Positions 23,891-33,550 are shown, numbered from the stretch's first letter. The stretch: 64,000 bases of DNA from Peribacillus frigoritolerans_B (GCF_044762665.1 NZ_JBIWES010000002.1:124001-188000); one strand, 5' to 3'. Notes: generated by a model not told the origin, from the letters alone. Numbers and translations are program-made.

Positions 23891-24128
23891 TACGATCACT
23901 CCTAAGTCTTATTATAACTTTAATATAACATAGTTTCAGTATAAGGAAATTTATATCAACCCGCAAACACCACTACTGTTTTTCGGTGTTTCTGCATTTT
24001 TCAAATTTGCGGATGGCTGGAATTTACCTGGCTGCTGGAGTATTCTTAAAAGAAGACGACAATGGATTTTAACGGATGGTTAAATATAGAAAAAATGGGG
24101 GAAACGTATCTAAAAGGAGGAAGAGCCA

Positions 24129-25115
24129 ATGAGCGATTTATTTGAAATATTGGAATCGAAAATTATGGGGCATAATTTAAAGATCGTTTTTCCAGAAGGG
24201 TTGGATGAACGGATTTTGGGAGCGGCAGGCAGGCTTGCCAAGGCTAAACTGGTGACACCGGTATTGATCGGGGATATCGGGTTGATTCAAGAGAAGGCAA
24301 AAGATCTAAAAATCTCCCTTGATGCAATCGAAATATATGATCCGAAGAATTATATCATGATGGATGAAATGGTTGATGCGTTCGTGAAGGTCCGTGATGG
24401 TAAAGCGACCGATGTACAAGCACGCGAAATCTTAATGGATGAGAACTATTTTGGAACCATGCTCGTCCATATGAAACTGGCACATGGAATGGTTAGTGGC
24501 GCAACGCATTCGACTGCCGATACGGTTCGTCCAGCCTTAAAGATCATTAAAACAAAACCAGGCGTCCAAAAAACCTCGGGAGTGTTCATCATGGTACGGG
24601 ATGAAGAAAAATATGTATTCGCGGATTGTGCGATCAATATAAACCCCGATTCCCAGGACCTGGCTGAAATTGCTATAGAAAGTGCGAAGACTGCACAAAT
24701 GTTCGATATCGAACCGCGTGTGGCGATGCTGAGCTTTTCGACAAAGGGATCGGCAACATCCCCCGAGACCTTAAAAGTGGTTGATGCCGTCGATTTGGCA
24801 AAAGAAATGGACCCTGAAGTCATTCTTGATGGGGAATTTCAGTTTGACGCGGCCTTCGTTCCTTCGGTAGCAAGGAAAAAAGCACCGGATTCCCTTATTC
24901 AGGGGGATGCAAATGTTTTTATTTTCCCAAGTCTCGAAGCAGGGAACATTAGCTATAAGATGGTCCAGCGCTTGGGTGGCTTCGAAGCGGTCGGCCCGAT
25001 CCTTCAGGGGCTGAATCGTCCGGTGAATGACCTTTCGAGGGGATGCAGTGAAGAGGATGTATATAAACTGGCTGTCATTACAGCGGCACAGGGATTTGTG
25101 GCGCAGTATCAATAG
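24129..25115 (+). CDS. pta: Phosphate acetyltransferase
   Basis: Pta interconverts acetyl-CoA and acetyl phosphate in overflow metabolism. The 328-residue protein matches the short (class I) form: KIVFPEGLDERILGAAGRL at the N-terminus, LVHMKLAHGMVSGATHSTADTVRPAL with the conserved Ser-Gly-Ala segment, and C-terminal KMVQRLGGFEAVGPILQGL with NRPVNDLSRGC. AAAGGAGG precedes the ATG by 9 bases. It is followed by lipL 34 bp downstream, the same order as in B. subtilis. No clear cre was seen upstream. Confidence 0.95.
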   Translation: MSDLFEILESKIMGHNLKIVFPEGLDERILGAAGRLAKAKLVTPVLIGDIGLIQEKAKDLKISLDAIEIYDPKNYIMMDEMVDAFVKVRDGKATDVQAREILMDENYFGTMLVHMKLAHGMVSGATHSTADTVRPALKIIKTKPGVQKTSGVFIMVRDEEKYVFADCAININPDSQDLAEIAIESAKTAQMFDIEPRVAMLSFSTKGSATSPETLKVVDAVDLAKEMDPEVILDGEFQFDAAFVPSVARKKAPDSLIQGDANVFIFPSLEAGNISYKMVQRLGGFEAVGPILQGLNRPVNDLSRGCSEEDVYKLAVITAAQGFVAQYQ

Positions 25116-25149
25116 GCAGCTTGAGGATTAAATGTAGAGGGAGATTCAT

Positions 25150-25998
25150 ATGGGTGAAACAGATTCATTATTAATGCAGCAAGAGTGGAGGATTATTGAT
25201 CAATCTTCCGTTGGACCTCAGTTTCCTGCTCTGGAGTCCTTTGCGATGGATGATACATTTTGCGCCTCCGTAGGGTCAGGTAAATCAGCGGCCGTAGCCA
25301 GGGCGTGGGTACACCACCGAACCATAGTCATGGGTATACAGGATACGAAGTTGCCTTTTCTTAAAAAGGGTTTGGAACATTTGGAAGGACATGGTTTTCA
25401 GGCCATCGTGAGGAATTCCGGAGGGCTAGCAGTCGTTCTGGATGAGGGGGTCCTTAACTTTTCGCTCATTTTTCCTGAAAACGAGCAGAAAATTGAAATC
25501 AATCGTGGATATGATGCGATGTGGAAGCTTGTCCAATTGATGTTTTCCGATTTTCCAGTCAAGATGGAGGCGAGGGAAATCGTCGGTTCCTATTGTCCTG
25601 GCAGTTATGATTTAAGTATAAATGGGCAAAAGTTTGCCGGTATATCCCAACGCAGGATCCGCAATGGCGTAGCGGTGCAAATCTATTTGTGTGTCAATGG
25701 AAGCGGGGCTGAGCGTGCCAGTCTCGTGAAGGGTTTTTATGATGCAGCTAAAGGAAATGCAGAAACCAAATTCACTTATCCTGATATCGTCCCCTCGGTA
25801 ATGGCTTCCCTAACCGAATTGTTGGGTGTGCAATTGAGTGTTCAAGACGTGATGCTCAGATTCCTTCAAGTATTGAAGGAACATAGCGAAAGGATATTCT
25901 CTGACACACTTTCCGTTCAGGAATGGCCGTTGTATGAGGCGTACTTGACGAGAGTGGTGGAACGCAATGATAAAGTATTCGATGCATTAAAGGATTGA
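25150..25998 (+). CDS. lipL: Octanoyl-[GcvH]:protein N-octanoyltransferase LipL
   Basis: LipL moves octanoyl groups from GcvH to the E2 subunits of keto-acid dehydrogenases, a step in Bacillus lipoate assembly. The 282-residue protein belongs to the biotin/lipoate ligase fold. IVRNSGGLAVVLDEGVLNFSL contains the lipoate-binding motif, and EIVGSYCPGSYDLSINGQKFAGISQRR has the Cys expected as the acyl acceptor and the catalytic Lys. It lies downstream of pta, as in B. subtilis (ywfJ-ywfL), and is followed by a strong terminator. Lipoate-protein ligase is the alternative, but the PGSYDL Cys motif favours LipL. Confidence 0.9.
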   Translation: MGETDSLLMQQEWRIIDQSSVGPQFPALESFAMDDTFCASVGSGKSAAVARAWVHHRTIVMGIQDTKLPFLKKGLEHLEGHGFQAIVRNSGGLAVVLDEGVLNFSLIFPENEQKIEINRGYDAMWKLVQLMFSDFPVKMEAREIVGSYCPGSYDLSINGQKFAGISQRRIRNGVAVQIYLCVNGSGAERASLVKGFYDAAKGNAETKFTYPDIVPSVMASLTELLGVQLSVQDVMLRFLQVLKEHSERIFSDTLSVQEWPLYEAYLTRVVERNDKVFDALKD

Positions 25999-26001
25999 AA
26001 T

Positions 26002-26041
26002 GAAAAAAGCCGTTCCATTAAGTCAGGAACGGCTTTTTTCA
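26002..26041 (+). terminator. Terminator of pta-lipL
   Basis: AAAAAAGCCGTTCC pairs with GGAACGGCTTTTTT around a short loop. Confidence 0.93.
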
Positions 26042-26122
26042 GTAAATACGACTTTAGCATTCACTGAAACTGTAAAAGGACTGTATGATAGGAGATATTA
26101 TTCCATGTTTCTTGAAACAATG

Positions 26123-26150
26123 AAAAAAAGAGCCTTGTTGGCTCCCTTTT
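26123..26150 (-). terminator. Probable terminator of rsfA
   Basis: On the minus strand GAGCC and GGCTC pair around AACAA, followed by seven T. It is 70 bp past the rsfA stop. Confidence 0.7.
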
Positions 26151-26220
26151 TCGGATAAACATGGGGGAAATGGCCTCTGGCATGTGGTTGATCTATATAA
26201 CAGAACCCCACATTATCTTA

Positions 26221-26967
26221 TTACTCGGCCATTTTTTCCAAGTTGCCATTCCGGTCCATCTTGAACTTAGTGGCCGGACGTTCCTCTTCCTCTAACAAGA
26301 CCAGCTTTCTTGCTCGATTCATGATATTCATCAAAGTTTCATAATCTTCCTGCATTAAGCCGCTGTTTTGTTCCAGGTGGCTGATTTTATTCTCCAAATC
26401 TTCGTTTCGTTTTTTCAGCCCTTTAATTTCAAGCTTCAATCTTTCATTTTCGGTTTTTAATACTTCAGCTTGAAGCATGCGCCCGTTCATGGATTCCAAA
26501 TAGGCGATGACGGTATCAAGGCTGATGGCCGTTTCCAAAGATACTGGTGTGTGCTGTGTCTTAGGAGCGAGGGCTTCTGCCACAACGAATTCCTCTGCTG
26601 CTTCATAATTGGTAGTATCTACTTCGGATTTCAACTCTAGTTCCTCTTCTTGTACATGGGGAACCATTATGTCGGAAATCGTTGGGGACGGCGGTGTATA
26701 AAGAAGCCGTTTTTTCCCTCCTTGATCTTTTCCAAGAATCCTTTGCCGCTGCTTACGCTGTTTCTTGGCGAGTGATAGCGCTTTATCATAATTATGGCGG
26801 ACAACTGCATTCCAGCGGAATCCGCATGCTGCAGAGGTGCGATTCAACTTATCCCCTACCTCTTCAAAAGCATTAAGCTGAGTGCTGCCTTCCCGCACAT
26901 GGCGTAATACCGTTTCTGCCAAAAGCAAATCATCTTCTTCTGTCCAGGCATCTTGACGAACCTTCAT
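26221..26967 (-). CDS. rsfA: RsfA-family prespore transcription factor
   Basis: RsfA tunes sigma-F-dependent genes in the forespore. The 248-residue protein has an N-terminal Myb/SANT-like domain (RQDAWTEEDDLLLAETVLRHV, then LNRTSAACGFRWNAVVR with a bound-helix pattern) and a C-terminal coiled coil (about residues 165-200, LKTENERLKLEIKGLKKR and a following heptad run). The coiled coil suggests dimerisation. The ATG has AGGGAGT just upstream. It lies next to ywfO, as in B. subtilis (ywfN-ywfO). Confidence 0.9.
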   Translation of the reverse strand: MKVRQDAWTEEDDLLLAETVLRHVREGSTQLNAFEEVGDKLNRTSAACGFRWNAVVRHNYDKALSLAKKQRKQRQRILGKDQGGKKRLLYTPPSPTISDIMVPHVQEEELELKSEVDTTNYEAAEEFVVAEALAPKTQHTPVSLETAISLDTVIAYLESMNGRMLQAEVLKTENERLKLEIKGLKKRNEDLENKISHLEQNSGLMQEDYETLMNIMNRARKLVLLEEEERPATKFKMDRNGNLEKMAE

Positions 26968-27146
26968 TTCTACATACTCCCTTTCTGGTAACTTTTAAAA
27001 TAAATAACTATATAAAATATCGTGTGGCAGTGATTTATGGAGTGTTCTACTAGCATTTTGGACAAAATCTGGATTTTTTATACAAAAAGGTTAAAAGGAT
27101 ACTAGTTTTTTGATTAATTACATCCTTTTCACATCATCCAGCCCTC

Positions 27147-27175
27147 TTGATATTCATAAGTAGAAACGGTAAAAT
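27147..27175 (+). promoter_or_regulatory. Sigma-A-type promoter upstream of the DUF1450 gene
   Basis: TTGATA (27147-27152) and TAAAAT (27170-27175) are 17 bp apart, giving a leader of about 55 bases. Confidence 0.65.
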
Positions 27176-27236
27176 ACCCTTTAGTCATATAAATGGATGA
27201 AATATAGTTTGTCATGGAAAGGATGGTGACCGGAGG

Positions 27237-27458
27237 ATGTCCAATGAATTCAGAGTGTGCGATGACTGCTTGGCGGTAAACATAAAAACATTGATCCCGC
27301 GCCTTGAAAAGCTTGATCCCGACGCGAAAATTGAAGTGGGCTGCCAATCCTATTGCGGTCCTGGCAGAAAGAAGTCTTTTGCCTTTGTCAATAACCGTCC
27401 GGTTGCTGCACCGACAGAAGATGAGTTACTAGATAAAATCAATAAAAAACTAAAGTAG
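27237..27458 (+). CDS. DUF1450 (YuzB-like) small protein
   Basis: A 73-residue protein with FRVCDDCLAVNIKTLIP at the start and the conserved VGCQSYCGPGRKKSFAFVNNRPV motif of the YuzB/DUF1450 family. Four cysteines in CxxC and CxxxC pairs suggest metal or Fe-S binding, but this is not established. ATG 27237 is kept because homology begins there; AAAGGATGG at 27218-27226 is about 11 bases upstream and GGAGG directly abuts the start, an awkward spacing. Single gene with its own promoter. Confidence 0.87.
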   Translation: MSNEFRVCDDCLAVNIKTLIPRLEKLDPDAKIEVGCQSYCGPGRKKSFAFVNNRPVAAPTEDELLDKINKKLK

Positions 27459-27693
27459 GATCCATGATATATAGTTAGAGTGGATTGTTTCTTATGATAT
27501 ATGGAACAAGTAATCATCACCCAGGTTCGACACACTGCGGTGATTTTTTATTTCCTTATTTTCGAGACAAAACCAGACTGGAACTTCCGTTTTCTTACAA
27601 AATGACCCCTCTTTCTAGCAAGGTGGAAGTTAGGGTTTTTTGTCAAAACACGCTATAATGAGTGCATCGAGATTATGAAAAAGAGGGTAGTTC
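27459..27693. other. Region between the DUF1450 gene and ywfO
   Basis: No gene is seen. TATAAT at 27654-27659 is a likely -10 for ywfO with only a weak -35 (TTAGGG at 27630). A T-run follows TTAGGG, and ACCGCAGTG-like inverted segments near 27530-27550 may form a weak terminator. Confidence 0.4.
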
Positions 27694-29001
27694 ATGGAAT
27701 ATTCCGGCGAAAAATTACAAGAAGAAAAAGTATTCAAGGATCCGGTGCACCGATATATACATGTTCGTGACCGGGTTATATGGGATTTAATAGGGACGAA
27801 GGAATTCCAGCGGCTTCGAAGGATTAAACAGCTGGGAACGACTTATTTAACCTTTCATGGTGCGGAACATAGTCGGCTTAGCCATTCGCTTGGAGTATAT
27901 GAGATTGTCCGGAGAATCGTGGATGATGTTTTCGAGGGCAGGGAGGAATGGAAACCAGAGGAACGGTTACTATCCTTGTGCGCAGCCCTCCTGCATGATT
28001 TGGGTCATGGTCCTTTCTCTCATTCTTTTGAAAAAGTGTTTGATCTGGATCATGAGCAATTCACACAGCAGATAATCGTCGGCGATACGGAAGTGAATAA
28101 GATCCTCCTTAGAGTTGGGCGTGATTTTCCAAAAAAAGTGGCAGAAGTCATTGCGAAAACCTATAAAGGGAAATTAGTAGTCAGCCTGATTTCAAGTCAG
28201 ATCGATGCTGATAGAATGGACTATTTACAGCGTGATGCTTATTTCACTGGCGTGAGTTATGGTCATTTCGATATGGAAAGGCTTTTGCGTGTGATGAGGC
28301 CAAGGGAAGAACATGCCGTCATAAAGCAAAGCGGGATGCATGCGGTTGAGGATTATATCATGAGTCGCTACCAAATGTATTGGCAGGTTTATTTCCATCC
28401 AGTTACGAGAAGTGCGGAAGTCATACTTACCAAGATTCTACATAGAGCGAAACATTTATATGAATCCGGTTATGAGTTTGCTCAAGAACCGCACCATTTT
28501 TATTCATTGTTCAAGGGAGAAGTGACTTTAACGGACTATTTGAAAATGGATGAATCGGTGATGCTCTATTATTTCGAAGCATGGGAAGGGGAAAACGATT
28601 CGATTTTAAAAGATTTATGCACTCGCTTCGTTAACCGTAAACTATTTAAATATGTGGAATTCCATCCATCGAATAGTCAAATGAACAGATTGATGGAATT
28701 AAGGACGCTATTCAAGAAGGCAGGCATCGATCCGGATTATTATCTTGTCGTCGATTCCTCATCAGATCTGCCGTATGATTTTTACCGGCCAGGTGAGGAA
28801 GAGGAGAGACTTCCGATTCACTTGCTTAAAAATAATGGCGAAATTCGTGAATTATCACGTGAATCCGAAATTGTCGATGCAATTTCAGGGAAAAGAAGAA
28901 CGGATCATAAGTTGTATTATCCAGCGGATTTATTGCGTGATGAATCTACGAAGAAAAATATAAAAAAACAGATTCGTAAGCTTTTGGAGCTATCGGATTG
29001 A
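27694..29001 (+). CDS. ywfO: HD-domain phosphohydrolase, YwfO type
   Basis: A 435-residue HD-superfamily protein. The N-terminal FKDPVHRYIHV and QRLRRIKQLG stretch, HSRLSHSLGVYEI, the metal-binding ALLHDLGHGPFSHSFE and the later Asp in SSQIDADRMDYLQRDAYFTG are all present. Related proteins are dGTP triphosphohydrolases or other nucleotide phosphohydrolases; the substrate here is not certain. The ATG follows GAGGGTAG. The downstream ywgA is 33 bp away, as in B. subtilis. Confidence 0.92.
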   Translation: MEYSGEKLQEEKVFKDPVHRYIHVRDRVIWDLIGTKEFQRLRRIKQLGTTYLTFHGAEHSRLSHSLGVYEIVRRIVDDVFEGREEWKPEERLLSLCAALLHDLGHGPFSHSFEKVFDLDHEQFTQQIIVGDTEVNKILLRVGRDFPKKVAEVIAKTYKGKLVVSLISSQIDADRMDYLQRDAYFTGVSYGHFDMERLLRVMRPREEHAVIKQSGMHAVEDYIMSRYQMYWQVYFHPVTRSAEVILTKILHRAKHLYESGYEFAQEPHHFYSLFKGEVTLTDYLKMDESVMLYYFEAWEGENDSILKDLCTRFVNRKLFKYVEFHPSNSQMNRLMELRTLFKKAGIDPDYYLVVDSSSDLPYDFYRPGEEEERLPIHLLKNNGEIRELSRESEIVDAISGKRRTDHKLYYPADLLRDESTKKNIKKQIRKLLELSD

Positions 29002-29033
29002 AGTGGTACATTTTTGGTGAGGAGTGACGAGCC

Positions 29034-29543
29034 TTGTTTAAGGATCATGCAAACATAATCAATGCAATTTCTACTGCCGGTGAAATCTCGGGTCGGAAAA
29101 AATTACAAAAAATCGTTTATATTGCGAAGAAGCTTTCCTTCCCATTTCATGAAAAGTTTCAGTTTCATTTTTATGGACCGTACTCGGAGGAATTGACCTT
29201 ACGGATTGAAGAGCTCTGCGAAATGGGCTACTTGAATGAAGTAAGGGAAAAAAAAGCAGGCTATTATCAATATTGTTATTCGATAACGGATGCCGGCCAG
29301 GATTTCCTATCCATACAGGAAGTGGAGATGCCGGCACTTGAGGCATGCTTACAGGATATGAACGAACAGAATGCCAGGTTTTTGGAACTGGTTTCAACGG
29401 TATTATACTTCGACACGCTTGAAAAAGAAGAAGTCACCGAGAAAATTTTTACGCTGAAAAGCAAACAAAAATATACGCTTGAAGAAATTGATGAGGCATA
29501 TGAATATATTGAGCAGTTAAAAACAAAAGCTAAGCCGAATTGA
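29034..29543 (+). CDS. ywgA: YwgA family protein
   Basis: A 169-residue protein with ISGRKKLQKIVYIAKKL and FHFYGPYSEELTLRIEEL followed by GYYQYCYSITDAGQDFL, the YwgA pattern; the second part resembles a winged-helix arrangement. Function unknown. TTG 29034 follows GAGGAGTG by about 8 bases. It probably shares a transcript with ywfO, whose nucleotide hydrolase it may assist or regulate, but that is only inference from gene order. Confidence 0.86.
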   Translation: MFKDHANIINAISTAGEISGRKKLQKIVYIAKKLSFPFHEKFQFHFYGPYSEELTLRIEELCEMGYLNEVREKKAGYYQYCYSITDAGQDFLSIQEVEMPALEACLQDMNEQNARFLELVSTVLYFDTLEKEEVTEKIFTLKSKQKYTLEEIDEAYEYIEQLKTKAKPN

Positions 29544-29572
29544 TGGCTTAGCTTTTCCCAATTATGTAAATC

Positions 29573-29758
29573 TTATAAATCGCTTTTACGGACACCGGCT
29601 ACTGCTAAATGATTTTTTGACATTTCTTCAATGAAAATCGTCACGGCTTCAGCTGGTGCTCCAGTTGTTTCCGTCACGGCTGCAGTCACCTTTTCGACTA
29701 AAGCCTTTTTTTGTTCGTCTGTACGGCCTTCAAGCATTTTGACTGTTACATATGGCAT
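29573..29758 (-). CDS. ywhB: 4-oxalocrotonate tautomerase family protein
   Basis: A 61-residue protein beginning MPYVTVKMLEGRTDEQKK; after Met removal Pro-1 is the catalytic base of the tautomerase superfamily, and Arg-11 (GRTDEQ) is also present. B. subtilis YwhB is a 2-hydroxymuconate tautomerase homologue of unknown physiological substrate. A purine-rich GGGGGGAAAAG site precedes the ATG. Convergent with ywgA, with 29 bp between stops. Confidence 0.93.
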   Translation of the reverse strand: MPYVTVKMLEGRTDEQKKALVEKVTAAVTETTGAPAEAVTIFIEEMSKNHLAVAGVRKSDL

Positions 29759-29897
29759 ATCTTTTCCCCCCTTCCTCTCTTATCTTGTAGTGTTTCACAA
29801 TGGAAAAAGAATTGCAAGACACGGAAGTCAGAGTTTTTTCACTTCTTGAACTTTTGATGTATACTAACGGTAATAAACATTGGGGGAGAAGCTATCG

Positions 29898-30572
29898 ATG
29901 GAATTCTTTGAACAAATAGGACGGTTTTTGGCTTATCCTTTGGAACAGCTTCCGTATGTCATTGTTTCACTGTTAATCGCATTTACGGTCCATGAATTTT
30001 CCCATGCTTATGTGGCCTATAAGTTCGGTGACCCTACTGCCAAGAATGAAGGAAGAGTCACATTAAATCCGATTTCCCATTTGGATCCGATCGGGACGTT
30101 ACTGATATTAATAGCCGGATTTGGTTGGGCGAGACCTGTACCGGTCAATCGTTTTCATTTCAAGAACCCTAAATTGGCAGGAGTGCTCGTCTCTTTTGCC
30201 GGTCCGTTCAGTAATTTGATTGTTGCAATGCTAGGGTTTTTAATTTTTTACGGGTTGATTGCCGCAGGCGTTGGACCTGATTTACCGTTTTTCGTCGAGC
30301 CTTTCTTAAATATACTCATAAATTTAAATGTCCTTTTATTTGTATTTAATCTGTTACCGCTTCCGCCGCTCGATGGCTATAGGATCATTCAGGATCTTGT
30401 TTCAGCAGACTTGCGGGCAAAAATGACCCAGTATGAACAATACGGCTCGCTTATTTTTTTGATCCTGATCATCACACCGTTGAGCCAATTTACAATAAGC
30501 CCGATTTTGAATACTGGTAGAGAATTTGTAGGAGGCATCTTGAGTCAATTTTTTTCACTTTTGTTTTTTTAA
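29898..30572 (+). CDS. ywhC: Site-2 protease family membrane metalloprotease (YwhC)
   Basis: A 224-residue membrane protein of the M50 family. The zinc site FTVHEFSHAYVAYKFGDPTA (HExxH form HEFSH) is in the first hydrophobic segment, and the third ligand Asp is in LLPLPPLDGYRII. These enzymes cut proteins inside the membrane; this non-SpoIVFB, non-RasP type has no known target. ATG 29898 is used since GGGGGAG at 29882-29888 is 9 bases upstream, rather than TTG 29880. Followed by ywhD. Confidence 0.92.
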   Translation: MEFFEQIGRFLAYPLEQLPYVIVSLLIAFTVHEFSHAYVAYKFGDPTAKNEGRVTLNPISHLDPIGTLLILIAGFGWARPVPVNRFHFKNPKLAGVLVSFAGPFSNLIVAMLGFLIFYGLIAAGVGPDLPFFVEPFLNILINLNVLLFVFNLLPLPPLDGYRIIQDLVSADLRAKMTQYEQYGSLIFLILIITPLSQFTISPILNTGREFVGGILSQFFSLLFF

Positions 30573-30613
30573 CCAATAATAAGGAATGACAAACAATAAA
30601 GGGGGATACGAAC

Positions 30614-31123
30614 ATGGAAGAACAACCAAAGAAAAAGGTAGGCTTCAATATTATAAAAAACGACCCAACAGAAGGTCATGGCGGATATGGAGCAGGGGTA
30701 TTAACGCTCGATAATATTTCCCCGGTCATCATCGATGTGGATGCAGGTGAAGCAGAGGTCGATATCGGTGCGATGCATGCAAGAAGTGCAGTGGAAAAAG
30801 GGATCAAGTTTTTAAAGACTAAAGAGGAAGTCCCGAATGCCAAACCTTATTGGCTTGTTTGGGTGACCATTGAAGCCACTCAAAACGGTCCGCACTATGC
30901 AGGTGTGACAGCATGTGAAATGACGGTCGACAGGTCAATTAGACGCGGTTACAAATCGCTCCCGGAGCATGTTAACCGGATGGATAAATCGCTAAAACGA
31001 AAAATCATCGTTGAGGACATGGACGATAAATCAAAACGTGTGCTTGCAGATTTCCTGAGAAACCATGATGCGGGAATGTGGGAGCGTTCTTCAGATCAGC
31101 TGAAGGAGTCATTGACGGTTTGA
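30614..31123 (+). CDS. ywhD: YwhD family protein
   Basis: A 169-residue soluble protein matching YwhD throughout (VGFNIIKNDPTEGHGGYGAG, VIIDVDAGEAEVDIGAMHARS, PYWLVWVTIEATQNGPHYAG). No function is known. The ATG follows AAAGGGGGA. It lies 41 bp after ywhC and is closed by a strong terminator, so the two form a small operon. Confidence 0.88.
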   Translation: MEEQPKKKVGFNIIKNDPTEGHGGYGAGVLTLDNISPVIIDVDAGEAEVDIGAMHARSAVEKGIKFLKTKEEVPNAKPYWLVWVTIEATQNGPHYAGVTACEMTVDRSIRRGYKSLPEHVNRMDKSLKRKIIVEDMDDKSKRVLADFLRNHDAGMWERSSDQLKESLTV

Positions 31124-31233
31124 ATCTCGTTTAATGGATGAAATGTTAAGTTTAGTGAAAAATGCACTTGTAGGAAAGCGATAAAATCAGTAAACTTAAA
31201 GACAGCAGTTTAGTCACTGTGAAACTAGGACAG

Positions 31234-31271
31234 AAAAACCCCCGAAGCCGCTGCAGGCTTCGGGGGTTTTT
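31234..31271. terminator. Bidirectional terminator between ywhD and pbpG
   Basis: AAAAACCCCCGAAGCC pairs with GGCTTCGGGGGTTTTT around GCTGCA, with A and T runs on each side. Confidence 0.95.
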
Positions 31272-31273
31272 CG

Positions 31274-33343
31274 TTATCCCCAAGGTTTTAAGACTTTCTT
31301 ATACCACGGGGCCTTTTTATGTTCTTCTTCTTTTGGGGCATGTTTCGGATTCTCACCCTTAAAGTGCTCGGCACAGTATTCGACAGGTTCGGTCCCTTTA
31401 ACATAATAAGTCATTCTTGAGACAGGACAATCCTTTGTGGCCAATTTTCCGCTTACGGGATTCACGTTCACCCCGATTACGTTTTCGGTTTCCTTAAACG
31501 ATTTTGCCGGTTTCCCTTGCAGGCCCTTTTCCATATAGGAAGCCCAGATTTTCTTTGCATAGCCTTTTTCAGCAGGGATCTCGATCTTTTTGCCTTGATC
31601 ATATCCAGTCCATACTCCTGCTACAAGCTCCGGCGTGTAACCGATCATCCAACTATCCGTCGGGGTGGAGCCTGATTTGCCCGCATATGGGCGGGTCAGC
31701 TGGGAACTGATGGTGCTGCCGGTCACTTTCGTATAGCCATTTAACGTTTCATCGAAAACACCTGTAAGCATCTGGGTCATGACAAATGCCTTGTCCTCAT
31801 CCAGAATCTGTTCCGGTTTCTCATTTTCATCAAAAATCACTTCACCTTTTTGATTTTCAACTTTTTTGATAAACACGGGTTCAACCTTCTTGCCGCCGTT
31901 AGCCAGAATGCTGTAGGCGTTCACCATTTCAATCGCCCTAACACCTGACGTACCGAGTGCCAGGGAAGGGACCGCATCCATCTTTGCCGTGATTCCGAAT
32001 CGACGCGCCGTATCGACCAATGACTGTTCCCCAAGGAACAAGTGCGTTTTTACGGCGAAGATATTATCGGAAAGAGCAATGGCCTGGGCCATCGTGATTT
32101 CGCCTTCCGCATATTGATGGTTGTAATTATGCGGTGTGTAAGATGAGTGACCATCATCGAAAGAAAATGTAGTTGTCTCGCTTTTTAAGGTGGTGGATGG
32201 TGTGAAACCATTCTCCAGCGCTGAATAATATAGCAATGGCTTCATGGTTGAACCAGGCTGGCGAACGGCCTGTGTAGCCCGATTGAATGGCGACTCGGAG
32301 TAATCCTTCCCTCCAACCAGTGCACGGACCTCCCCGGTATCCGGATCCATTGCCACTATCGAGGCTTGAATGCCTGAAGATTTGGGTATGGTATTGGAAA
32401 GGACCTCTTCGGCAGCATCCTGCTGGGTTTCGTCCAGTGTAGTATAGACCTTAAGCCCGCCAAGCTCGATCGTCCGGTCATCTAAATGAAGCTGGGATTT
32501 TAAAGCCTGCTTGACGGCATCCTGGAAATAGGGAGCGGTCTTCTTGGTGACCGTTCCATGTTCTCCTTTCAATGTAAGGGATGTTCGCAGCGCTTCCGCG
32601 ATATCCTTTCCTGAAACGTAGTTTTTGCTTTTCATGGCTTGAAGGACGACTTTCTGCCTTGATTTCGCTTTTTCAAAGTTATCCAATGGAGAATAGTTTG
32701 ACGGCCCTTTTGGTATTCCGGCCAGCATGCTCGCTTCAGGAAGAGTCAAATCCTTGGCATCCTTGCCAAAGTAATACTGACTTGCAGCTTGGGCTCCATA
32801 TGCGCCATGGCCATAGTAAATCGTATTTAAATAGCCTTCTAGAATTTCCTTTTTGGAGTAGTTCATTTCTAAACGTATCGTATAAAAGGCCTCATTAAGT
32901 TTACGCGACCACGTTTTGTCATGCCCAAGAAACAGGTTCCTGGCATACTGCTGGGTAATGGTGCTTGCACCCTGGACCTTGGACATTGCCTTGATATCAG
33001 CAAGGATGGCACCGCCGATCCGCTTTATATCAAATCCATAATGCGTGTAAAATTGGCGGTCCTCGACGGCGACAGTCGCTTTGATGAGCTGTGGTGAAAT
33101 CGACTCCATTCCGGCCCAATAACGTTTCTGGCCATTATCTGTTTCACCGATCACATTTCCATTATCACTATAATAGAGAGTGGACTGCGGCACGACCAAA
33201 GGTGGCGGACCTAATATTTTTGCATAAATCAGTAAAGAGAGAAGCAATACAAAGAGTATTGTCAGCCCGATTGTGGCAAGGATAATGAAGGCCCGTACAT
33301 ATTTAGTTGTCCTTTTAAATCGTTCGCTTGGGATCAATTCCAT
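31274..33343 (-). CDS. pbpG: Class A penicillin-binding protein (PBP2d/PbpG-like)
   Basis: A 689-residue bifunctional murein synthase. One N-terminal membrane helix (FIILATIGLTILFVLLLSLL) is followed by the glycosyltransferase domain with VAVEDRQFYTHYGFD (catalytic Glu), GASTITQQYARNLFLG and the transpeptidase domain with RQPGSTMKP (SxxK), ALSDN (SxN) and KSGSTPTDSWM (KTG equivalent). In B. subtilis the gene at this site, pbpG (ywhE), is made in the forespore and helps build germ-cell wall. ATG 33343 is chosen because AGAGAGGTG sits 7 bases away, over GTG 33352. Confidence 0.93.
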   Translation of the reverse strand: MELIPSERFKRTTKYVRAFIILATIGLTILFVLLLSLLIYAKILGPPPLVVPQSTLYYSDNGNVIGETDNGQKRYWAGMESISPQLIKATVAVEDRQFYTHYGFDIKRIGGAILADIKAMSKVQGASTITQQYARNLFLGHDKTWSRKLNEAFYTIRLEMNYSKKEILEGYLNTIYYGHGAYGAQAASQYYFGKDAKDLTLPEASMLAGIPKGPSNYSPLDNFEKAKSRQKVVLQAMKSKNYVSGKDIAEALRTSLTLKGEHGTVTKKTAPYFQDAVKQALKSQLHLDDRTIELGGLKVYTTLDETQQDAAEEVLSNTIPKSSGIQASIVAMDPDTGEVRALVGGKDYSESPFNRATQAVRQPGSTMKPLLYYSALENGFTPSTTLKSETTTFSFDDGHSSYTPHNYNHQYAEGEITMAQAIALSDNIFAVKTHLFLGEQSLVDTARRFGITAKMDAVPSLALGTSGVRAIEMVNAYSILANGGKKVEPVFIKKVENQKGEVIFDENEKPEQILDEDKAFVMTQMLTGVFDETLNGYTKVTGSTISSQLTRPYAGKSGSTPTDSWMIGYTPELVAGVWTGYDQGKKIEIPAEKGYAKKIWASYMEKGLQGKPAKSFKETENVIGVNVNPVSGKLATKDCPVSRMTYYVKGTEPVEYCAEHFKGENPKHAPKEEEHKKAPWYKKVLKPWG

Positions 33344-33442
33344 TGCTTTCACCTCTCTTATCAGGTAAGAATCTATTATCTATTACTATTATGGAAAAAA
33401 AAGAAAATTTTAAACATGAGAACTGCATTTAAGAAATTTATC

Positions 33443-33470
33443 TTGCAATTCTGCTAGATTCGTCTATAAT
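33443..33470 (+). promoter_or_regulatory. Promoter of speE-speB
   Basis: TTGCAA (33443-33448) and TATAAT (33465-33470) are 16 bp apart, about 80 bp before speE. Confidence 0.7.
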
Positions 33471-33550
33471 TTTTCTAGCTAATGACTATACCGATTTTGG
33501 GGAACCTATAAGGTGACTGACAATATGAAATGGAAAAGGAGCGTTAATAA